Source: Tatlockia sp. (lineage in GTDB: Bacteria; Cyanobacteriota; Cyanobacteriia; Cyanobacteriales; Chroococcidiopsidaceae). Taken from it: a DNA stretch of 5,003 bases. The first letter of the stretch is position 1, and every line of letters begins with the position of its first letter. Below, piece after piece: positions 1 to 5,003 of this stretch. The notes beneath the pieces were generated by a model. It worked only from the letters and a program-made list of their open reading frames with translations, was not told where the DNA came from and made no database searches. Both the position numbers and the translations under genes were made by a program. Location: contig JACCVJ010000702.1 of the NCBI GenBank assembly GCA_013698215.1, positions 1 to 5,003 on the forward strand. Reading direction: 5' to 3'.

Positions 1-1526
1 TAAGCGCCAGAAGTTTCATTACCATCAGCAGGACGCATTACCAATAAGTCGGGAATCATTCTGAGTGAATTTACGTGTTCAATCGGTTGGTGAGTTGGGC
101 CATCTTCCCCTAACTGAATTGAGTCATGAGTCATGACATAAATTACACCCGATTCTGACAGCGCCGCAAGGCGAATTGCTGCCCGCATATAGTCAGTAAA
201 AACTAAGAACGTTGCACAGTAAGGAATTAAGCCCGAACCATCCAAAGCTAACCCATTGCAAATAGCACCCATACCATGCTCGCGCACCCCAAAACGGAGG
301 TTACGGTTTTGGTATTGTCCTTTTTGGTAGTCTCCCGCGCCTTTAATTAACGTATTGTTAGAAGAAGCCAAATCCGCCGAACCACCAATTAGCTCCGGGA
401 GAACCGCCGATAAAGCATTTAAAGTTCTACCCGATTGGACGCGAGTAGCTTCGGCTTTGTCTTCGGGAGTGTATTTAGGTAAAACAGATTCCCAGCCTTC
501 GGGAAGTTCTGCTTCGTGCATCCGCTCTAAAGTAGCTGCTTCTTGGGGATACTGCTCTTTGTAATTAGCATAAAGTTGATTCCAATCTTCTTCATGCTTT
601 GCTCCGCGCTCAATTGCTTTGCGCCAGTGATTCATCGCATCTTCAGGAATTTCAAAAGGCTCGTAATTCCAACCTAAGCTTTCCCGTGTTGCTTGCACTT
701 CTGCTGCGCCTAAAGCCGCACCGTGAGCTTCGTAGCTATCGGCTTTATTGGGGGAACCATAACCGATAGTTGTGCGGACTTTAATCATTGTCGGCTTATC
801 GGTGACGGATTTGGCAGTTTCAAGTGCCTGATGAATGGCATCAATATTAGTATTGCCATCTTCTACAACCAAAACGTGCCAACCGTAAGCCTCGTAACGC
901 TTACCTACATCTTCCGTAAAAGCAAGGTCAGTAGAACCTTCAATTGAGATGTGGTTGTCATCGTAAAGGGCGATTAATTTACCTAATCCCAAGTGTCCGG
1001 CTAAAGAACAAGCTTCACTAGCTACACCTTCCATATTGCAACCGTCACCCATAATTACATAGGTGTAATGATCGATGATCGGCAAACCTGGTTTGTTGAA
1101 AGTAGCTGCTAAGTGAGCCTCCGCCATTGCAATCCCGACACCGTTAGCAATTCCTTGTCCTAGAGGGCCTGTAGTAATCTCTACCCCAGGATTCATAAAG
1201 TTTTCGGGGTGTCCGGGGGTTTTTGATTCCCACTGACGAAATTGCTTAATATCATCCATCGTCAGGTCTTCGTAGCCTGTCAGGTAAAGCAGTGCGTACT
1301 GTAGCATACTGCCATGACCTGCGGACAATAAAAACCGATCACGATTTAGCCAAGCAGGATTTTTGGGGTTGAACCGCATAAAGCGATCCCACAATACAAA
1401 GGACATGGGAGCCGCGCCCATTGGCAGCCCTGGGTGTCCAGATTTTGCCTTTTCCACAGCGTCGATTGCTAGAAAGCGGATTGAATTAATACAAAGTTCT
1501 TCGAGGGATTGGGTTGCAACAGCCAT
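1..1526 (-). CDS. tkt: Transketolase, 3' end missing (508 codons visible)
   Basis: Transketolase is a thiamine-diphosphate enzyme that moves two-carbon ketol units between sugar phosphates in the Calvin cycle and the pentose phosphate pathway, in the cytosol. The reading frame is open from the ATG at 1526 to the left edge, where it still encodes NETSGA, so the C-terminal part is outside the window; the family is usually about 660-670 residues. Visible motifs are SGHPG (about residues 29-33, catalytic-region His31), the cofactor- and metal-binding MGDGCNMEG with GDG at 160-162, FGVREHGMG with Glu416 in the position of the Glu that activates thiamine diphosphate, and the transketolase signature GEDGPTHQP at 473-481. 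The N-terminal PP domain is complete and most of the Pyr domain is present. The start is well fixed, because an in-frame TAA lies two codons upstream (1535-1533). No strong Shine-Dalgarno is visible. It lies 184 bp downstream of fabF on the same strand. I saw no frameshift in the parts I translated. Confidence 0.97.
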   Translation of the reverse strand, partial: MAVATQSLEELCINSIRFLAIDAVEKAKSGHPGLPMGAAPMSFVLWDRFMRFNPKNPAWLNRDRFLLSAGHGSMLQYALLYLTGYEDLTMDDIKQFRQWESKTPGHPENFMNPGVEITTGPLGQGIANGVGIAMAEAHLAATFNKPGLPIIDHYTYVIMGDGCNMEGVASEACSLAGHLGLGKLIALYDDNHISIEGSTDLAFTEDVGKRYEAYGWHVLVVEDGNTNIDAIHQALETAKSVTDKPTMIKVRTTIGYGSPNKADSYEAHGAALGAAEVQATRESLGWNYEPFEIPEDAMNHWRKAIERGAKHEEDWNQLYANYKEQYPQEAATLERMHEAELPEGWESVLPKYTPEDKAEATRVQSGRTLNALSAVLPELIGGSADLASSNNTLIKGAGDYQKGQYQNRNLRFGVREHGMGAICNGLALDGSGLIPYCATFLVFTDYMRAAIRLAALSESGVIYVMTHDSIQLGEDGPTHQPIEHVNSLRMIPDLLVMRPADGNETSGA

Positions 1527-1699
1527 AGTCTCTTAATTATTAATGACGGGTGAGCAAGCAGATATTTGGAATGATACCTAAGCGCATATTACCGATCATC
1601 CCATCAGGTGGGTTGACGGACAAGCCTTGTTTTTTTAGAAGTGAATTATTTGGGCTAGAATCAGCAATATTTCCTACTAATGTTTTTGTTTAAAACCAG

Positions 1700-1707
1700 G
1701 CGATCGC
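1700..1707. repeat. HIP1 octamer (GCGATCGC), fabF-tkt spacer
   Basis: A perfect GCGATCGC palindrome lies three bases beyond the fabF stop codon, in the spacer before tkt. HIP1 is an over-represented octamer in many cyanobacterial genomes, and its presence supports the taxonomic reading. Confidence 0.9.
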
Positions 1708-1710
1708 ATT

Positions 1711-2961
1711 TTAAACATACTTTTTGAATGCTAAAGTCACGTTGTGACCGCCAAAACCAAAGGAATTAGACAGCGCCACATCAACTTTTAGATCGCGGCT
1801 ATGGTTGGGAACGTAATCTAAATCGCATTGTGGGTCAGGGTTTTCTAAGTTAATTGTCGGCGGAATTTTATCGGAAGAAATCGCCATTACTGTGGCTACA
1901 GCTTCAATCCCACCAGAACCACCCAATAAATGCCCAGTCATGGATTTAGTAGAGCTAATTGCTACTTTATAAGCCGAGTCTCCCAGCGCTTTTTTAATTG
2001 CCGCCGTTTCTGTAGGATCGTTAGCGCCTGTGCTTGTGCCGTGAGCGTTGATGTAACTTACTTGTTCTGGACTCTGTCCCGCATCCTTTAGAGCCAACTG
2101 AATGGCTCTAGTAGCGCCTTCACCGCCGGGGACTGGGGAGGTCATATGGTAGGCATCGCAGGTTAAACCATAGCCGATAATTTCGGCATAAATCCGCGCC
2201 CCACGACAGAGGGCGTGTTCGAGTTCTTCTAGTAACAGAATACCCGCACCTTCCCCCATCACAAAACCATCGCGATCGCGGTCAAAGGGACGGCTAGCGC
2301 GAGTTGGCTCGTCATTGCGGGTAGACAGCGCTCTGGCGGCGGCAAATCCCGCAAAGGGCAAAGCTGAGACGGCGGCTTCTGTACCCCCGCAAATCATTGC
2401 CTGAGCGTAGCCTTGTTGAATTAGGCGAAAAGCGTCGCCTACAGCGTTAGAACCCGCCGCACAAGCGGTTACTGGGCAAGAATTGGGCCCTTTTGCTCCC
2501 GTATGAATTGCCGTTAATCCCGCCGCCATGTTGGCGATCATCATCGGCACCATAAAAGGACTACAGCGATCGGGTCCTCGATTCAAATAAACTGTTTGCT
2601 GATCTTCTAATACTTTGATCCCACCGATGCCTGTACCAATAATTGTTCCTACTTGAGCGGCGTTGAACTCATTAATTTCAAACTTTGCGTCTTGAAGCGC
2701 CTGCACGCTTGCGGCTACGGCAAACTGAGCAAACCTGTCCATCCGTTTAGCTTCTTTGCTGTCTATATAGTCATGGGGATTAAAGCCCTTAACTTCACCA
2801 GCAATGCGGCATTTATGCTTAGAGGCATCAAATAAGGTAATAGGTACAATCCCACTGCGTCCTGCTAACAATCCTTGCCAGTAATCTTGGGGATTGTTGC
2901 CTAACGGTGTAATCGCACCGATACCCGTTACCACCACTCGTTTCAACTCAAAATCTGCCAT
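1711..2961 (-). CDS. fabF: 3-oxoacyl-[acyl-carrier-protein] synthase II (KAS II)
   Basis: This 416-residue condensing enzyme joins malonyl-ACP to an acyl-ACP, releasing CO2, in the elongation cycle of type II fatty acid synthesis in the cytosol. Length matches the family (E. coli FabF is 413). The thiolase-fold catalytic triad is complete: Cys167 in VTACAAGSN, His307 in NAHGTSTGANDPTE and His344 in KSMTGHLLGGSGG, with the conserved Lys339. The C-terminal NSFGFGGHN (399-407) includes the Phe that gates the acyl pocket in FabF. It reads GGHN, which I recall from plastid KAS enzymes, where E. coli has GGTN. The N-terminal VVVTGIGAITPLG is also typical. The start is fixed by an in-frame TAA three codons upstream (2970-2968); there is no clear Shine-Dalgarno. 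Its acyl carrier gene acpP lies 176 bp upstream on the same strand and tkt lies 184 bp downstream. FabB-type KAS I is the main alternative, but single cyanobacterial elongation KAS genes beside acpP are normally called fabF. Confidence 0.97.
   Translation of the reverse strand: MADFELKRVVVTGIGAITPLGNNPQDYWQGLLAGRSGIVPITLFDASKHKCRIAGEVKGFNPHDYIDSKEAKRMDRFAQFAVAASVQALQDAKFEINEFNAAQVGTIIGTGIGGIKVLEDQQTVYLNRGPDRCSPFMVPMMIANMAAGLTAIHTGAKGPNSCPVTACAAGSNAVGDAFRLIQQGYAQAMICGGTEAAVSALPFAGFAAARALSTRNDEPTRASRPFDRDRDGFVMGEGAGILLLEELEHALCRGARIYAEIIGYGLTCDAYHMTSPVPGGEGATRAIQLALKDAGQSPEQVSYINAHGTSTGANDPTETAAIKKALGDSAYKVAISSTKSMTGHLLGGSGGIEAVATVMAISSDKIPPTINLENPDPQCDLDYVPNHSRDLKVDVALSNSFGFGGHNVTLAFKKYV
2272..2279. 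repeat. HIP1 octamer inside fabF
   Basis: A perfect GCGATCGC lies within the fabF codons for the Asp-Arg repeat near residues 227-232 (RDRDG). It fits the reading frame without disturbing the conserved protein sequence. Confidence 0.9.
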
Positions 2962-3053
2962 AGGTCGTTAAAGTCGCGCGATTACTCACCCATAACTCGG
3001 AAAATTTGTCCTCATACTTCGGGTTTAGAGTTTTGGACGTTGACGCTTTAGTC

Positions 3054-3077
3054 AAGTAATAAAAGACTTTGTTACTT
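3054..3077. repeat. A/T-rich inverted repeat in acpP-fabF spacer
   Basis: AAGTAA (3054-3059) is mirrored by TTACTT (3072-3077), with a short inner AAA/TTT pairing possible. In the minus-strand transcript this would form a weak A/U-rich hairpin about 60 bases past the acpP stop and about 90 bases before fabF. There is no G/C-rich stem and no clean T-run, so it is not a convincing terminator. It could mark partial termination or a processing site that lets acpP be expressed above fabF, or it could be chance. Confidence 0.35.
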
Positions 3078-3137
3078 AAACTACATGGCGCTGATTTGCC
3101 TTCGTCATCTACCGTTTCACCCGAAAGCCTTACTTTA

Positions 3138-3389
3138 TTAAGCTGAGGTGGCAACTTTATTGCTAATGTAGTCTACAGCTTGTTGAACTGTTGTAATTTG
3201 TTCTGCTGCCTCGTCAGGAATTTCTACGTCAAATTCTTCTTCTAAAGCCATGACTAACTCTACGGTATCCAAAGAGTCAGCGTTTAAGTCATCGGCGAAG
3301 TTGGATTGAGGTGTAACGCTATCTGGTTCCACGCTCAACTGTTCGGTGACGATGCTTTTAACTTTAGCAAAAATTTCTGATTCGTTCAT
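3138..3389 (-). CDS. acpP: Acyl carrier protein
   Basis: This 83-residue acidic protein carries acyl intermediates as thioesters on a 4'-phosphopantetheine arm during fatty acid synthesis and lipid assembly in the cytosol. The attachment site is Ser39 in NADSLDTVEL, the start of helix II, followed by the acidic recognition stretch MALEEEFDVEIPDE that contacts partner enzymes such as FabF. The N-terminal helix (IFAKVKSIVTEQL) and C-terminal helix (TVQQAVDYISNKV) are both present, and the length is normal for the family. The start is well supported: an AAGGA Shine-Dalgarno lies 9 bases upstream, and an in-frame TGA lies two codons upstream (3395-3393). It is the first gene of the minus-strand block, followed by fabF, one of the enzymes that uses it. 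The 239 bp upstream are shared with the divergent HdrB-like gene. Confidence 0.98.
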   Translation of the reverse strand: MNESEIFAKVKSIVTEQLSVEPDSVTPQSNFADDLNADSLDTVELVMALEEEFDVEIPDEAAEQITTVQQAVDYISNKVATSA

Positions 3390-3398
3390 ACTTCAACG

Positions 3399-3403
3399 TC
3401 CTT
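3399..3403 (-). promoter_or_regulatory. Ribosome binding site of acpP
   Basis: AAGGA on the minus strand, with 9 bases between it and the acpP ATG at 3389. It is the clearest Shine-Dalgarno in the window; the other four genes have weak or no such site. This agrees with the high translation expected of an acyl carrier protein and supports the chosen start. Confidence 0.7.
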
Positions 3404-3450
3404 AGCGATTAATTAATCAATTGCTTGATGGCTCTAACATTTTGAGCATA

Positions 3451-3464
3451 CTTATCTTATCTTA
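3451..3464. repeat. CTTAT tandem repeat (about 2.8 copies)
   Basis: CTTAT-CTTAT-CTTA on the plus strand, reading TAAGATAAGATAAG on the minus strand, about 60-75 bases upstream of the acpP start. It falls where the acpP promoter or early leader should lie. It may be a binding site or simple slippage. Confidence 0.5.
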
Positions 3465-3469
3465 AAGGC

Positions 3470-3477
3470 GCGATCGC
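3470..3477. repeat. HIP1 octamer, upstream of acpP
   Basis: Perfect GCGATCGC preceded by GC, about 80 bases upstream of the acpP start codon and next to the CTTAT repeat. Confidence 0.9.
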
Positions 3478-3485
3478 ATAGCTCC

Positions 3486-3504
3486 GAAAAATGTTCAATT
3501 TTTC
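3486..3504. repeat. Perfect inverted repeat GAAAAAT-5-ATTTTTC
   Basis: Two perfect 7-base arms, GAAAAAT (3486-3492) and ATTTTTC (3498-3504), are separated by GTTCA. The dyad lies near the middle of the divergent region. Its right arm overlaps the possible -35 of the HdrB-like gene, so an operator for a dimeric regulator is possible. A/T-rich dyads also arise by chance. Confidence 0.45.
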
Positions 3505-3530
3505 CAAGTATCCCTAGTTGGAGATAAAAT
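3501..3530 (+). promoter_or_regulatory. Possible promoter of the HdrB-like gene
   Basis: TTTCCA (3501-3506, 4 of 6 to the -35 consensus), an 18-bp spacer and TAAAAT (3525-3530, 5 of 6 to the -10 consensus). It would start a transcript near 3537 with a leader of about 90 bases that includes the HIP1-containing hairpin. A second TAAAAT at 3615-3620 is too close to the ATG unless the mRNA is nearly leaderless. This is pattern matching only. Confidence 0.25.
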
Positions 3531-3536
3531 TTGGGT

Positions 3537-3556
3537 GTGGTTTATTTTGTAAACAC
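3537..3556. repeat. Imperfect inverted repeat GTGgTTTA-5-TAAACAC
   Basis: GTG(G)TTTA at 3537-3544 pairs with TAAACAC at 3550-3556, with one bulged G and a TTTTG loop. It is the middle of three inverted repeats in this region and would lie at the very 5' end of a transcript from the possible promoter at 3501-3530. Confidence 0.35.
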
Positions 3557-3571
3557 GAGTAATATTAATGC

Positions 3572-3600
3572 TTGCAGCAGGTGCGATCGCCTGCTTGCAA
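3572..3600 (+). repeat. Bulged hairpin with HIP1 at its loop, before HdrB-like gene
   Basis: AGCAGG (3576-3581) pairs with CCTGCT (3590-3595), and TTGC (3572-3575) pairs with GCAA (3597-3600) across a single bulged T. This gives 10 base pairs around an 8-base loop, TGCGATCG. A T-rich run, TTGTTATTTTT, follows directly. In shape it resembles an intrinsic terminator or attenuator on the plus strand, but the next plus-strand gene starts only 28 bases later and no plus-strand gene precedes it in the window. Transcript attenuation, mRNA protection or chance around a HIP1 palindrome are all possible. Confidence 0.5.
3583..3590. repeat. HIP1 octamer in the hairpin loop
   Basis: Perfect GCGATCGC. 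All but its last base fall in the loop of the hairpin at 3572-3600; the last C forms the first base of the right arm. Confidence 0.9.
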
Positions 3601-3628
3601 TTGTTATTTTTAGCTAAAATTACTTACT

Positions 3629-4537
3629 ATGCCTGCTCAAACTTTAAAATATGCTTACTTTCCTGGCTGCGTCGCTCAAGGAGCCTGCAAAGAGCTTTAT
3701 CAGTCTACTCAAGCCCTTACTCAAGCTTTAGGCATTGAACTTGTTGAACTCAAAAAAGCCGCTTGCTGTGGTTCTGGTACTTTTAAAGAAGATTCTCAAT
3801 TATTAGAAGATACTGTTAATGCCCGTAATATTGCTTTGGCAGAAGAATTAAATTTAACTCTTTTAACCCATTGCAGCACTTGTCAAGGTGTGATTGGTCA
3901 TGTTGACGAGCGTTTAAAACAAGCAGCGCAAAAAGATCCTCAATACATTGAAAAAGTCAATAGCTTACTTGTCACTGAAGGTTGTTCGCCTTACCGAGGA
4001 ACTACCGAAGTTAAGCATCTATTATATGCTTTGGTTACGGATTACGGTTTGGAGGAAATTCAGCGCCGAGTTACAAAAAGTTTACAAGGCTTGAAATGTG
4101 CGGCGTTTTACGGGTGTTATTTGCTCCGCGCTCAGTCATCGATGCCTTACGACGATCCGCTTAGACCTGAAGCAATGGAAAATGTCTTTAGAACTCTTGG
4201 CGCAACGCCTGTTTATTATCGCGGTAGAACGCAGTGTTGCGGTTGGCCTTTGGCTAGTTATGCTACTACAGAATCGTTTAAAATGGCGGGGATGCACATT
4301 ACTGAAGCGATTTCTCAAGGGGCGGATTGTTTAGTTACACCTTGCCCATTGTGCCATCTTAACCTTGATTCTCGCCAACCGGAAGTAGAAAAAGTTATTG
4401 GTAAAAAGCTTGGATTGCCAGTGTTGCATTTACCACAATTAATCGCTCTATCCCTTGGTATTCCACCAAAACAATTAGGATTAGAGCGGCATATAGTTTC
4501 AACTCAGCCCATTTTAGAAAAGCTAGGAATAGCATAG
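3629..4537 (+). CDS. HdrB-like iron-sulfur protein with two CCG domains
   Basis: This 302-residue protein belongs to the heterodisulfide reductase subunit B family (annotated in databases as CoB-CoM heterodisulfide reductase iron-sulfur subunit B family). It has two complete CCG motifs. The first is Cys14 (YFPGCVAQG), Cys46-Cys47-Gly48 (AACCGSG) and Cys82/Cys85 (HCSTCQG); the second is Cys163 (YGCYLLR), Cys203-Cys204-Gly205 (TQCCGWP) and Cys239/Cys242 (TPCPLCH). In methanogen HdrB each motif binds an unusual non-cubane [4Fe-4S] cluster, so all ten ligands are present. No membrane helix or signal peptide is evident. Length fits HdrB and exceeds LutA (about 240), and there is no N-terminal ferredoxin domain as in GlcF. 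The start is the first ATG after an in-frame TAG at 3611; no Shine-Dalgarno is seen. Cyanobacteria do not make CoM or CoB, so the substrate is not heterodisulfide. A role in quinone or disulfide electron transfer, for example as an SdhE-like anchor of succinate dehydrogenase, is inference. A kinase gene follows after 8 bp. Confidence 0.9.
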   Translation: MPAQTLKYAYFPGCVAQGACKELYQSTQALTQALGIELVELKKAACCGSGTFKEDSQLLEDTVNARNIALAEELNLTLLTHCSTCQGVIGHVDERLKQAAQKDPQYIEKVNSLLVTEGCSPYRGTTEVKHLLYALVTDYGLEEIQRRVTKSLQGLKCAAFYGCYLLRAQSSMPYDDPLRPEAMENVFRTLGATPVYYRGRTQCCGWPLASYATTESFKMAGMHITEAISQGADCLVTPCPLCHLNLDSRQPEVEKVIGKKLGLPVLHLPQLIALSLGIPPKQLGLERHIVSTQPILEKLGIA

Positions 4538-4545
4538 CGAATTTT

Positions 4546-5003
4546 ATGCAGAACGCAATACTTAGAGGACGCTATAAAATTGTTAAAAACCTGGGTAGAG
4601 GCGGGTTTGGCGAAACATACTTGGCAGAAGATTTAGACCGTCCTAACCAGCCTAAATGCGTTGTGAAGAAACTACACGCAACTTTCAATTCCGATCGGGA
4701 TTTAGAGATCGCAAAACGCTTTTTTAACAATGAAGCTCAGGTTTTATATCATTTGGGCGATCGCCACGCCCAAATTCCCCGTCTGTTAGCTCACTTTGAA
4801 GAAAAGTACGAGTTTTATTTAGTTCAAGACTTTATCGAGGGTCAAGACCTAAGCAAAGAAATGGCATCGGGGCGAAAGTGGCAGGAAGCACAGATTATTT
4901 ATTTTTTAAAAGATATATTGGGAATTTTAGAATTTGTCCATCAGCAAAAGGTCATTCACCGAGACATTAAGCCAGCTAATATAATTCGCAGACCAGATAA
5001 TAC
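4546..5003 (+). CDS. Serine/threonine protein kinase, N-terminal part (152 codons visible)
   Basis: The N-lobe and catalytic loop of a Hanks-type (eukaryotic-like) protein kinase, which transfers phosphate from ATP to Ser/Thr of target proteins. Visible landmarks are the glycine-rich loop GRGGFGET (Gly17, Gly19, Phe21, Gly22), the ATP-binding Lys41 in CVVKKL, Glu63 in the C-helix (FFNNEAQVL) and the catalytic loop HRDIKPAN with Asp140, Lys142 and Asn145. These residues predict an active kinase, but the DFG motif and everything after it lie beyond the right edge. So any C-terminal sensor, repeat or membrane part is unknown. The start ATG places LRGRYKIVKNLG at the N-terminus, as in many cyanobacterial kinases. 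AGGAA at 4525-4529 is too far (16 bases) to be a good Shine-Dalgarno. The gene begins 8 bp after the stop of the HdrB-like gene, so a shared transcript is likely. No substrate can be named. Confidence 0.94.
   Translation, partial: MQNAILRGRYKIVKNLGRGGFGETYLAEDLDRPNQPKCVVKKLHATFNSDRDLEIAKRFFNNEAQVLYHLGDRHAQIPRLLAHFEEKYEFYLVQDFIEGQDLSKEMASGRKWQEAQIIYFLKDILGILEFVHQQKVIHRDIKPANIIRRPDN
4757..4764. repeat. HIP1 octamer inside the kinase gene
   Basis: GCGATCGC within the longer perfect palindrome GGCGATCGCC (4756-4765), encoding Gly-Asp-Arg at kinase residues 71-73, just after the C-helix. Confidence 0.9.

Larger units (their letters stand above)
3390..3628. promoter_or_regulatory. Divergent intergenic region, acpP / HdrB-like gene
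   Basis: This 239-bp non-coding stretch lies between two outward-facing genes and must hold the promoters of acpP (minus) and probably of the HdrB-like gene and kinase (plus). It contains two HIP1 sites, a CTTAT tandem repeat and three inverted repeats crowded into 3486-3600. I could not assign a convincing -35/-10 pair for acpP. No protein-coding frame of interest is seen here. Confidence 0.7.

Noticed and set aside
355..947. Two plus-strand open frames (355-564 and 723-947) opposite tkt
   Set aside because: They are antisense to a well-conserved transketolase frame and have no recognisable protein features.
1600..1638. CCCA/TGGG and ACAA/TTGT small hairpins followed by a run of seven T on the plus strand, as a terminator
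   Set aside because: Stems are only 4 bp, and no plus-strand gene lies upstream to be terminated; on the minus strand the run would be A, not T.
1527..1710. Thiamine-diphosphate riboswitch in the leader of tkt, since the enzyme uses this cofactor
   Set aside because: I could not find the conserved riboswitch core sequences or its stem layout in the spacer.
2653..2835. 60-codon plus-strand open frame opposite fabF
   Set aside because: Antisense shadow of a conserved gene with no motif.
2948..3154. 68-codon minus-strand open frame bridging the end of acpP and the start of fabF
   Set aside because: It overlaps both real genes out of frame, has no Shine-Dalgarno and its translation resembles no family I know. 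It is open by chance across the spacer.
3546..3553. TTTACAAA on the minus strand as half of an HLR1 (RpaB) site
   Set aside because: The second half-site at the required spacing does not match, and a single 8-base match is expected by chance.
4098..4334. Plus-strand (4098-4334) and minus-strand (4136-4318) frames inside the HdrB-like gene
   Set aside because: Both overlap the second CCG domain in other frames and look like shadows.

Overview
The window looks like ordinary chromosomal DNA from a cyanobacterium. Three things support this. The gene order acpP-fabF-tkt is a known cyanobacterial arrangement (recalled also from Synechocystis and Anabaena). The octamer GCGATCGC (HIP1), typical of many cyanobacteria, occurs five times in 5 kb. 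The protein kinase at the right edge has the N-terminal sequence style common in cyanobacterial Ser/Thr kinases. The genus cannot be fixed from the sequence alone.

Layout: the left two thirds are a minus-strand block read from right to left. It holds acpP (acyl carrier protein, 3389 to 3138), fabF (3-oxoacyl-ACP synthase II, 2961 to 1711) and tkt (transketolase, from 1526, running off the left edge). Spacers of 176 and 184 bp separate the three genes, so one transcript is possible but not shown. AcpP carries the growing acyl chain and FabF elongates it. Transketolase acts in the Calvin cycle and the pentose phosphate pathway.

A 239-bp divergent intergenic region (3390-3628) follows. It holds a Shine-Dalgarno site for acpP, two HIP1 sites, a short CTTAT tandem repeat and a cluster of three inverted repeats. 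The right third is on the plus strand: a 302-residue HdrB-like protein with two complete CCG cysteine motifs (3629-4537), then, 8 bp later, a Ser/Thr protein kinase (from 4546) cut off by the right edge just after its HRDIKPAN catalytic loop. These two genes are probably co-transcribed.

No tRNA, rRNA, CRISPR array, insertion sequence or phage gene was seen. The point most worth a second look is the HdrB-like protein: it has all ten CCG cysteines but no HdrA or HdrC partner in the window, and its role in cyanobacteria is not obvious. The hairpin-rich leader in front of it is the second.
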